Virus record (IMG/VR): IMGVR_UViG_3300036835_000374
Location: 1 to 64,000 of that record
Length of the DNA stretch: 64,000 nucleotides
DNA from: a virus
Direction: 5' to 3' (one strand)
The translations under genes were made by a program, and so were the position numbers. The notes under the pieces are model-generated. The model ran no database searches. It was not told the DNA's origin and saw only the letters and a program-made list of their open reading frames with translations. Within the stretch, counting starts at the first letter, position 1. The number at the start of each line of letters is the position of its first letter. This document shows, in pieces, positions 44,740 through 52,700 of the stretch.

Positions 44740-45675
44740 GTGTCTGCTCAGACGATTCTCGACAACTGGATCCCGATCGAATGGGATGACCAGGTCATTC
44801 AGCGCGTCCTCGCGGACTCGGCCGTCGAACGGTACGCGCATCCGACGAAGATGACGACCGCGACCAAGCGGATCCTGCGCAGCGCGGGCCTCGACGTGAA
44901 CGGTGGTTCGACGTACACCGCCGACACCTCCGACAACGACTACGTCACCCTGACCGCCCGCAAGGTCAACAGCCTGTTCGAGGTAGACGAGGACGACCTG
45001 TCCGACGTCGACTCGGTCATCGACACCGTCAAGACCAAGGGCAACGACTGGGCCATCTCGTACGCCGACCACTTCGACAACGCGTGCCTCGGCACGTCCG
45101 CCGCGTCGAACGGCACCACGATCCTGTACGACTCCGTGTACAAGTCGCTCCGCACCACCAACTCCGCCACGTCGTACACGGCGGACGACAACTATCTGTC
45201 GTGGAACGGCACCCTGCAGATCGCCTCCACCCCCGACGGCACCAGCCTGTACGAGAAGCTGTCCGCGACGTTCGCCCTCGTCGAAAACGGCAAGTACTGG
45301 AGTGCAGCCGATCAGCTCGTCATCGCCTCCCCGTCCTGGCGGTCCAAGCTCCGCAGCTGCCTCGACGGGCAGGGGCGCCCGATCTTCACCCAGGGCACCG
45401 GCGGCACCCCGGACATGCTGTTCGAGGCGCCGATCGCCTGGTCCCGCGGCTGCAAGGTGTCCGCGACGAACACCCAGTCCCCGACGGGGAACGGGCTGCT
45501 GATCTACGGCAACCGGCAGTTCCTCAAGCGCGGCGACCGCTCCAACGGGGAGATCCTCGTCGACAAGGCGCGTGCGCAGGACACCACGGACAACACCGCG
45601 GTGAAGATCCGCGTCCGTAAGGGCTTCGTTGTCGGCCACGAGAACGCGCTGGCGGTTTTGGAGGACGTGTCCTGA
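44740..45675 (+). CDS. Major capsid protein (HK97-fold)
   Basis: Protein of 311 aa from GTG 44740. Features of actinophage capsid proteins: IPIEWDDQVIQRVLADSAVE start, VTLTARKVNSLFEVDEDDLS (E-loop/N-arm region), SYADHFDNACLG, and end GFVVGHENALAVLEDVS. It follows scaffold and precedes connector genes. No pro-domain cleavage site can be assigned. Confidence 0.9.
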   Translation: MSAQTILDNWIPIEWDDQVIQRVLADSAVERYAHPTKMTTATKRILRSAGLDVNGGSTYTADTSDNDYVTLTARKVNSLFEVDEDDLSDVDSVIDTVKTKGNDWAISYADHFDNACLGTSAASNGTTILYDSVYKSLRTTNSATSYTADDNYLSWNGTLQIASTPDGTSLYEKLSATFALVENGKYWSAADQLVIASPSWRSKLRSCLDGQGRPIFTQGTGGTPDMLFEAPIAWSRGCKVSATNTQSPTGNGLLIYGNRQFLKRGDRSNGEILVDKARAQDTTDNTAVKIRVRKGFVVGHENALAVLEDVS

Positions 45676-45701
45676 TGCGGGATTGATCCTCCCCTTGGAT
45701 C

Positions 45702-45737
45702 CTCCGCCGGGGCTTGGTGGGTGCCACCTCGGCGGAG
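45702..45737 (+). terminator. Hairpin after the capsid gene
   Basis: CTCCGCCG (45702-45709) pairs with CGGCGGAG (45730-45737); an inner GGTG/CACC stem adds stability. It may protect or end the capsid transcript. Confidence 0.45.
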
Positions 45738-45764
45738 ACCCCGCATACAGGCGCAGAGAGGTGT

Positions 45765-46163
45765 ATGGGCGTGGATTACCAGAGCATGAGCGCACGTGAG
45801 TTGCAGCAGGCATGCCGCGACCGCGGCCTGGCCACGGCCCGCGACAAGGACACCATGGTCGCCCGCCTCACCGAGGCCGACAGCAAGCAGGGGCCGCTGC
45901 GCGCCGAGAACGAGGCTGTCACGGCTGACCCTGCAGACCAGGCCCTGCCCGTCACGGATGCCACGCCAGAGGTGCCCGCCGTGTGGCAGGAGCGATACCC
46001 GGCTGGCGAGCACCTCGCCGACCGCGAGCACCAAGCCAACTGCGCGGCCGTCGTCGCTGCAGCCGAGGCCCACGGCTACCAGCCGATGGGCGGCGGCTAC
46101 CGCGTCGGCACGGTCGACGGCCAGCACGTGTACGAAGTCCACCTCTGCCGGGGGACGTCATGA
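45765..46163 (+). CDS. SAP/Rho-N-like domain head protein
   Basis: Protein of 132 aa from ATG 45765 with AGAGAGG upstream. The N-terminal 40 residues form a SAP-like helix pair (MSARELQQACRDRGLATARD, TMVARLTEAD). A C-terminal segment (EHLADREHQANCAAVVAAA, GGYRVGTVDGQHVYEVHLC) follows. Similar proteins occur between capsid and connector genes in actinophages. Confidence 0.65.
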   Translation: MGVDYQSMSARELQQACRDRGLATARDKDTMVARLTEADSKQGPLRAENEAVTADPADQALPVTDATPEVPAVWQERYPAGEHLADREHQANCAAVVAAAEAHGYQPMGGGYRVGTVDGQHVYEVHLCRGTS

Positions 46164-46615
46164 CCGACTGGGCCACCACCGGGGACGTCGCCACCTACAC
46201 CGGTGTGAGTGCGACCGCCGCGCAGGTTGCGCAGGCTCAGGCCGTGGTGGAGATCTTCGCCGACACCACCACCGACGCATCCGACGCCGGGAACATCTCG
46301 GAGAAGAACCTCCGCCTCCTCAAGCAGGCCGTCTCCTACCAGGCGGCGTGGATCACCCAGCACCCCGACGCCTTCACCAACATGGACGTCAGCAGCGTCA
46401 GCCAGGACCAGGTGTCCGCGACGTTCCGCCACGACAACGCCCAGATCCTCGCCCCGCTCGCAAAGCGCTGCATCGACCGCCTGTCCTGGAAGCGGATGCG
46501 CCCGCTACGGATCGGACGCGGTGGCCGGCCGCTCTCGCGGACCCTGAACGTCACCTCCGCGACGCAGGACGAGAACGACCCCAGGTGGCGGCCGCTCAGC
46601 CATGGGGGTGTCTGA
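46160..46615 (+). CDS. Head-tail connector (adaptor, gp6-like)
   Basis: Protein of 151 aa from ATG 46160 (ATGA overlap). Helical: WATTGDVATYTGVSATAAQV, KNLRLLKQAVSYQAAWITQH. Size, fold pattern and position after the capsid fit the adaptor that closes the portal. Confidence 0.75.
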   Translation: MTDWATTGDVATYTGVSATAAQVAQAQAVVEIFADTTTDASDAGNISEKNLRLLKQAVSYQAAWITQHPDAFTNMDVSSVSQDQVSATFRHDNAQILAPLAKRCIDRLSWKRMRPLRIGRGGRPLSRTLNVTSATQDENDPRWRPLSHGGV

Positions 46616-46944
46616 TGCTGGCGCTCGCGACGACCACGGTGACCGTGTACCGGGGCACGACCACGGACGCGTATGGCGACGAGCAGGACACGAACACCGC
46701 CGTCTACACCGGGATCCCAGCGTCGATTGTCGAGCAGACCCGGCGGACCACGACCCGCGACGATCCCACACCGCGGATCGTGCGGTACGCCGTCGGCCGC
46801 GTCACCTCGGGTACGGACATCACAGACCAGGACCGCCTGTACGACGAGAAGACCGGCGCCACGTACATCGTTGAGGCCGTCTCCTCCATGACTTCCGCAG
46901 CCGTGGCCGCCGACGTGCGGCTGGAGCTGCGGCGCACCACCTGA
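46615..46944 (+). CDS. Head closure (stopper) protein
   Basis: Protein of 109 aa starting in a TGATG overlap. Beta-rich: TTVTVYRGTTTDAYGDEQDT, IPASIVEQTRRTTTRDD, DRLYDEKTGATYIVEAVSS. Typical of SPP1 gp16/HK97 stopper-like proteins and in the expected order. Confidence 0.72.
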   Translation: MLALATTTVTVYRGTTTDAYGDEQDTNTAVYTGIPASIVEQTRRTTTRDDPTPRIVRYAVGRVTSGTDITDQDRLYDEKTGATYIVEAVSSMTSAAVAADVRLELRRTT

Positions 46945-46975
46945 TCACTTTGCGGGCACCCACAACGCGATCAAG
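46944..46975. repeat. Degenerate copy of the 3333-3364 palindrome element
   Basis: ATCACTTTGCGGGC, ACCC and GATCAAG match 27 of 32 bases of 3333-3364, but the second half of the palindrome is degraded. It overlaps the stop codon of the stopper gene and lies in a 103-bp gap with no other gene. Confidence 0.5.
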
Positions 46976-47047
46976 AACTGAACAGGCCACACAGCTCGGG
47001 GAGACCGGGCGGCCACCACAACGACCGGCTTCGGAGAGGAGGCGGCC

Positions 47048-47419
47048 ATGGCACGATCCGGTGTACGGATCGACCCCTCAGCACGCGCGCACGTCGACGC
47101 AGCCATCAACGACTGGCTCGACAAGACCATCGGCTCCGCGATCCTCTCCGACGCCCGGAACTACGTGCCCAAACGCACCGGCAGGCTCCTCGAATCGCTG
47201 CGCAGCGAGGTCCACGACAAGGTGCTCCGCGTCGGCTCGCTCGACGTGAACTACTGCACCGACGTGGAGATGGGCACGTCCGCACACGTCATCAAGCCGC
47301 GCTACAAGAAGGCCCTGTACTGGGAAGGCGCCCAGCATCCGGTGGCGCGCGTCAACCATCCCGGCACCGCCCCCCGGCCGTTCCTCCGCACAGCCCTGTT
47401 CCAGCGGAGGACACCATGA
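47048..47419 (+). CDS. Tail completion protein (HK97 gp10-like)
   Basis: Protein of 123 aa with GGAGGCGG before ATG 47048. It has YVPKRTGRLLESLRSEVHD, DVEMGTSAHVIKPRYKKAL, and HPGTAPRPFLRTAL, the standard HK97-gp10 pattern. It is in order between head closure and tail terminator. Confidence 0.85.
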   Translation: MARSGVRIDPSARAHVDAAINDWLDKTIGSAILSDARNYVPKRTGRLLESLRSEVHDKVLRVGSLDVNYCTDVEMGTSAHVIKPRYKKALYWEGAQHPVARVNHPGTAPRPFLRTALFQRRTP

Positions 47420-47877
47420 GCACACCCGCCCTCCGCGCCACCCCCGAACTCGTCGCGATCGCCTGGCTGAAGACTGTGGTCGGTGACATCGTGGCCACCA
47501 CCCTGCCCAAGCCCAGTAGCGACGGCAGCCTCTCGTGGGAGACCACCGGTTTCGTCACCGTGACCACCGTCGGCGGCACCCCCAACGCCTACGTACCGAT
47601 GCGGGAACCGGTCATCGGCGTGGACTGCTGGGCCGCCAACACCAGCAGCCAGAAGCCGCCATGGAACAAGGCAGCCTGCCTCGCCGAAGCCATCAACACC
47701 GCGTGCCAAGCCCACACCGCGATTCCGCAGACCGTCACCCTCCCGGCCGGCTACCCGGACGTACAGGTCCGTTCCGCCTACGTCACGGGCGACCCGCGCC
47801 GTGTCCCCGACGACCCGAGCAGCTACGCCCGCTACAGCATCCCGGGCCTGGCCGTCGCATGGGTGGAGGTGCCATGA
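47416..47877 (+). CDS. Tail terminator protein
   Basis: Protein of 153 aa (ATGA overlap). Pattern: ATPELVAIAWLKTVVGDIVA, GVDCWAANTSSQKPPWNKA, then SYARYSIPGLAVAWVEV. It fits actinophage tail terminators that cap the tail tube. The position supports it. Confidence 0.78.
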   Translation: MSTPALRATPELVAIAWLKTVVGDIVATTLPKPSSDGSLSWETTGFVTVTTVGGTPNAYVPMREPVIGVDCWAANTSSQKPPWNKAACLAEAINTACQAHTAIPQTVTLPAGYPDVQVRSAYVTGDPRRVPDDPSSYARYSIPGLAVAWVEVP

Positions 47878-48098
47878 GCCGCTACGCCCTCCAGGGCGCC
47901 ACCAGCCGAGACCTCCTCACCTGGAACGGCCGCGTGCTGGTCCACGACAACCGGGCCGAGTTGGAGTTCCTCATCGCCGGAGCCCGCGTCATCGTGTGCC
48001 CGCGCGACATCCCGCCCGAGCAAACCCTGGAGCTCCGCTTCCACCCGCAGTTCGCCCACCACCGCTTCCCGCTGCAGCGAGAGGACTACCCGGCATGA
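47874..48098 (+). CDS. Small structural-operon protein
   Basis: Protein of 74 aa (ATGA overlaps). Beta-rich: SRDLLTWNGRVLVHDNRAEL, EFLIAGARVIVCPRDIPPE. Found between tail terminator and tail tube; perhaps a minor tail component. Confidence 0.6.
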   Translation: MSRYALQGATSRDLLTWNGRVLVHDNRAELEFLIAGARVIVCPRDIPPEQTLELRFHPQFAHHRFPLQREDYPA

Positions 48099-48298
48099 CC
48101 CACAGGATCTCCACCACCATGCGGCCCGACCAGCCGATCGACGTCGGTGACGCCGAGTACCTCGACCTCAAGCGGCAGGGCCTCATCGCCCACGACTACA
48201 CCCGGCAGCCTGCTGCTCCCGTACCTCCGCCGGCGCCTGCCGCGCGGACGGCCACCACAAAGAAGGCCGCCCCGTCGGCCACCAGCAAGGAGGACTGA
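48095..48298 (+). CDS. Small structural-operon protein
   Basis: Protein of 67 aa: TMRPDQPIDVGDAEYLDLKR and a Lys/Ala/Pro-rich tail (TATTKKAAPSATSKED). Similar tails occur on small actinophage tail proteins. Function is unknown. Confidence 0.55.
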   Translation: MTHRISTTMRPDQPIDVGDAEYLDLKRQGLIAHDYTRQPAAPVPPPAPAARTATTKKAAPSATSKED

Positions 48299-48301
48299 CC
48301 A

Positions 48302-48865
48302 GTGTCCGTGACTGCAACCAACTTGGTCGAGGGACCTGCCACCCTCTACACCGGAGCGTTCGGTGCGACCGAGCCCGCCGACACCGCCGTCAACACCACC
48401 CCGGCTGCCTCGTCGTGGACGGACGTCGGCGGCACCCAGGACGGTGTGAAGCTCACCATCGACCAGAGCTATCAGGAGTTGGAGGTCGACCAGATCGTTG
48501 ACCGTGTCGGCTCGCGGCTGACGAAGCGCGACTTCATGGTGGAGACGACGCTCGCCGAACCGACCCTGGACAACCTCAGCCTGGCACTGAACGGCGGCAC
48601 ATCGGCGTCTGGGGCGGGCTACTCGTCGTTCGAGCCGTCGTTCGCGAGTTCGGCGACGCAGCCGACGTACATCGCGCTCCTCTTCGACGGCTGGGCCCCG
48701 GGCGGCGCGTACACGCGGCGGGCCATCGTCCGCAAGGCACTGTCCACGGACGCCACAGAGATGGCGTACACGAAGGACAAGATGACCGTGTTCGGCGTCA
48801 AGTTCGCAGGTCACTACGTGTCCGCGTCCACGGCCCCTATACACATCGTCGATCAGACCAGCTAG
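48302..48865 (+). CDS. Major tail (tube) protein
   Basis: Protein of 187 aa from GTG 48302. Pattern NLVEGPATLYTGAFGATEP, WTDVGGTQDGVKLTIDQSYQ, YQELEVDQIVDRVGSRLTKR, and VFGVKFAGHYV is that of actinophage tail tube subunits. It comes just before the tail assembly chaperones. Confidence 0.88.
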   Translation: MSVTATNLVEGPATLYTGAFGATEPADTAVNTTPAASSWTDVGGTQDGVKLTIDQSYQELEVDQIVDRVGSRLTKRDFMVETTLAEPTLDNLSLALNGGTSASGAGYSSFEPSFASSATQPTYIALLFDGWAPGGAYTRRAIVRKALSTDATEMAYTKDKMTVFGVKFAGHYVSASTAPIHIVDQTS

Positions 48866-48899
48866 CCCCTACCCCTGCACGCCTGCGAGGAGCACCACC

Positions 48900-49319
48900 A
48901 TGGCACCCACCACCCCCCGTACCCGGCAGACCACCGCAGCCCGCAAGCGGGCCGCCGCCAAGCCCAGCGTGAACGGCAGTGGCGGTCTGGACTTCGAGCC
49001 GATCCGGATCGCGGCCGACACCGAAGTCCCCGAGGAGCGGGTTCCGCTGTTCTACATCGGCGACACCGAGTACACGATCCCCAAGCACATCTCGCGCGGT
49101 GTTGCCCTTCAGTACCTGCGGCACGCCGCCGAGGTCGGCCACGACCTGGCGACCGCGCCGCTCCTCATTCGCGTGCTGGGCGAGGAGGCGTACACGGCGC
49201 TGGAGGAGTCCCGCGCGCTGACCGAGGAGCAGCTCGGAGAGATCGTTGACATCATCATCAAGCAGGCCCTCGGCGGCCCGGAGAAGGAGAAGGAGGGAAA
49301 AGCGGCCCGGCGTGGCTGA
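48900..49319 (+). CDS. Tail assembly chaperone G
   Basis: Protein of 139 aa from ATG 48900. Basic N-terminus (TRQTTAARKRAAAKPS), then PLFYIGDTEYTIPKHISRGV and LRHAAEVGHDLATAPLLIRV. Near its end it contains the slippery heptamer G_GGA_AAA in frame (49295-49301). A fraction of ribosomes shifts -1 there to make the longer G-T chaperone. It helps tail tube polymerise round the tape measure. Confidence 0.9.
   Translation: MAPTTPRTRQTTAARKRAAAKPSVNGSGGLDFEPIRIAADTEVPEERVPLFYIGDTEYTIPKHISRGVALQYLRHAAEVGHDLATAPLLIRVLGEEAYTALEESRALTEEQLGEIVDIIIKQALGGPEKEKEGKAARRG
49295..49301 (+). other. Programmed -1 frameshift site GGGAAAA
   Basis: In the zero frame the codons are GAG-GGA-AAA. The heptamer G_GGA_AAA fits X_XXY_YYZ exactly. 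The -1 frame is open from 49301 to the stop at 49703, and the zero frame ends 15 bp later at 49317. Confidence 0.88.
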
Positions 49320-49705
49320 CCCGCCTACGTGACTGGGCCTACGAGTCCGCCTGGCTGGACGCGATCGCGGACCGCCTCGGTCAGGTCATGTGGGTCCTCG
49401 ACCACCAGGACGACTTGGACGCCGATTTCCTCGCCATCTACGGAATTGATCTCCTTGAGCAAGAGATCAGCGCACGACGGTACTTCGCCCTCGCGCACCG
49501 GCTGGCCGCGTACCAGGGTGTGATGGCCGCCCGCATCGAAGCCGAACGGGAAGCAACACAAGCGAACAGTACGAGCAGTACAACCCGCACACGAAACGAC
49601 GCACCACCCGCGACGGGTGACGGCGGAGACCGCGAGGTCTCGCTGACAGCGTTCCGGGTCATGTTCCCCGGAATCGTGAGCGGAGGAAAGCAAGGTGGCG
49701 GGTAG
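49301..49705 (+). CDS. Tail assembly chaperone T domain (made by -1 frameshift)
   Basis: This frame, entered by -1 shift at 49295-49301, encodes SGPAWLTRLRDWAYESAWLD and continues through DHQDDLDADFLAIYGIDLLE. The G-T fusion would have 268 residues (134 + 134). ATG 49388 lies in this frame but has no ribosome-binding site, which supports frameshifting rather than separate initiation. It ends inside the start of the tape measure gene. Confidence 0.88.
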   Translation, partial: SGPAWLTRLRDWAYESAWLDAIADRLGQVMWVLDHQDDLDADFLAIYGIDLLEQEISARRYFALAHRLAAYQGVMAARIEAEREATQANSTSSTTRTRNDAPPATGDGGDREVSLTAFRVMFPGIVSGGKQGGG

Positions 49706-52700
49706 CTTTCGCATAGCCGAGGGATACGTCGAGGTCACGGCCGACGAGACTGGCTACGACCGGGCGATGCAGCGGCTGCGGTCGAAGAAGACGACCGCGA
49801 CCGTCACCCTCGACATCGACGACTCCGCCGCGCTGGCGAAGCTGCGCCGGTTCGCCGACGAGCACTCGCGGACTGTACTGAAGGCGGTCATCGACGCCGA
49901 CCTGTCCGAGGCGTCCGTCCGGCGTGTGTCGGCCGCGCTGGACCGGCTCACCAAGGACCGTGTCGTCAACATCCGCGTCCAACTCGACGACTCCGCTGCG
50001 CTTGCCCGCCTGAATGAGTTCGCTCGCTCGCGTGTCACCCGGATCACCGCGGACCTCGACATGCGTGCGGCGGCGGACGATCTGGCTCTGCTGACCCGGC
50101 CGCGTACGACGCGCATCACCGCGGACGCGGACACCCGCGCGGCGGCTGACGACCTGGCGCTGCTGACGCGGCACCGCACAGTCAACGTCCGCGTCGACCT
50201 AGACCGTTCGATGATCGGCGTGCTGTCCTCGCTCGGAAGCAGCAGCGGCGGCAGTTCATCCGGGATCAAGCGCCTGTTCTCCGCGCTGACCAACCTGAAG
50301 GTCCTGGCGGTCGGTGCGTCGCCGGCCCTGGCGTCCCTTGGACAAGCGCTCATCCAGATGGGCCCGGCGGCCGCGGTGGCTGCGCCGGCGGTGTTGTCGC
50401 TGGGTGCTGCGTTCGCCGCGATCAAGATCGGCACCAGTGGGATCGGGGACGCGTTCAAGGCGGCGTTCGCGCCGGCCACGAAGTCCGCGGGCGCCGCCGA
50501 GTCGTCGACGCGGAAGGTGGAGTCGGCCCAGCGGTCCCTCGCGAAGGCGCAGCAAGCGGTGAAGGACGCGGAGGTCAACGCCGCGGAGGCCCGCGTCAAG
50601 GCGGCCCGGGACATTCAGGACGCGCAGCAGAACCTGAAGAACACCGTGCAGGACGTCGCCGACGCCAACCGGCGCGCGGCCGAATCGGTGGCGTCGGCGG
50701 AGCGGGATCTCGCGGACGCGCAGCGTGCGGCCCGGCAGGCGCAGCAGGATCTCACGGCCGCGCGGAAGGAAGCCGCGCAGGAACTGGAAGACCTGAACAA
50801 CCGGCTCGCGGACGCCCAGTTGGACCAGCGGCAGAAGGTCCTCGACCTCCAGGACGCCGAGCAGGAGCTGGCCGCGGTCAAGGCCAAGGGCAGCAAGGCC
50901 ACGCAGGAGGAGCTCGACAAGGCGCAGCTGGCCTACGACAGGGCCGTGCAGGCGCTGCAGGAGCAGCAGACCGAGACGGCCCGGCTGCAGGACCAGACCG
51001 ACGCCGCGAACACGGCCGGGGTGGAGGGCTCTCAGAAGGTCAAGAAGGCCAAGGACGACATCAAGGACGCCAACCAGGAAGTCGCCGACAAGACCCAGGC
51101 GCTCAAGGACGCGGAGATCGAGGCGGCCCGCGCGCAGGAGGACGGGGCGCAGCGCGTCGCGAAAGCCCAAAGGGATGTGGCGGACGCGCAGGCGGCTGCG
51201 GCGAAGGCCGCAGCGGACGGGGCCCGGCAGATCGCGGATGCGCAGGAGGCCGCGCGGGAGGCGGCGCAGGCCCTCGCGGACGCGCAGAAGTCCGGGGCCG
51301 CAGCCACCAGCAAGGTGGGCGACGCGATGGCGAAGCTCGCTCCGAACGCCCGCGCGTTCGTCGACGCGGTCCTTGCCCAGCGCGACGCGTGGCGGGGACT
51401 GAAGCTGGACGTCCAGAACACCCTGTTCGAGGGGCTGGGGCAGAAGTTCACGACCATGTCCACGGCGATCCTGCCGTCCTTGAAGCAGGGACTGTCCGGT
51501 ACGGCGGGCGTGCTCAACACGATGGCGAAGAACGCCATGACCACGGTCACCGAACTCGGCAAGACCGGCATGATCAAGAAGCTGTTCGCGGGGCTCAACG
51601 AGGGACTCAAGCCCCTGGCGAAGGTGCCGGGCCAGTTCATCAAAGGTCTGACGCAGATCTCTATCGCGGCGTCCCCGGCGTTCAAGCGTGTCACCACAGC
51701 GGCCGGTGGCTTCTTCGACCGGTTCTCCAAGCAGATCGACAAGGCATCGAAGAACGGCCACCTGGAAAAGATCATCGATCAGGCGTTGGACATCGCTTCG
51801 CAGTTCGGGCATCTGATCGGTGACATCTTCGGCACCCTCGGCAACGTCATGAAAGCCGCCGGGAAGGCCGGTGGCGACGCTCTAGGGGCGCTCGGCGAGA
51901 CGTTCAAGGAGCTCCGCCGCATCACAGCTATGCCGGAGGTGCAGAAGGCCCTCACATCGATCTTCAAGGCCATCAACGCGGTCGCCAAGGTCTTCGCGAC
52001 GACGCTCGGTGCGGTCATTGAGGCAGCTCTGCCGCTGCTCGCCGCGATCGCCCCCGTGATAACAGAGTTGGCGGAGAAGTTCGGGCCGGTCTTGGTGGAT
52101 CTGGCGAAGACGCTGGGTGAGGCGCTGATGCCGATCGTGGACGCGCTGCTGCCGGTGGTGTCGGACATCGGCGGCGTCATCGTCGGCCTGGTCGCGGCGG
52201 TCCTGCCGCTGTTGAAGCCGCTCGGTGATCTGATCGCGGCGATCGTCACGGCGATCGCTCCGGTACTCTCCTCGATCGGGTCCGCGCTGGTGCCGCTGAT
52301 CGCGGCGCTGGCGCAGGGGATGATGCCGGTGGTGGCCGCGCTTACGCCGATCGTGCAGATGCTCGGCGGGTTCCTCGCCCAGCTGGCGCCGCTGTTCCCG
52401 CCGATCATCACGGCTCTGCTGCCGTTGATCCCGCCGATTGCTCAGCTGACGACGGCGCTGCTCACTTTGGCGCTGCAGGTGATCACGCCGCTGATGCCGC
52501 TCATCATCGGGCTGGCGCAGTTGTTCACGGGCGTGCTGGCCGGGGCGATTCAGATTCTGGTGCCGGTGATCACGACGGTGATCGGGTGGATCACGACGTT
52601 TGTGCAGGCCATGGCGGACGGCGTGAAGCTGATCGTTGACGGGTTCAAGTGGCTGTACGACACGCTGGTCGGGCACTCGATCATCCCGGACCTGGTGAAG

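Noticed and set aside
49388-49705. Independent start of the second tail chaperone at ATG 49388
   Set aside because: No ribosome-binding site precedes it, and the frame is continuous with the -1 frame from the slippery site.
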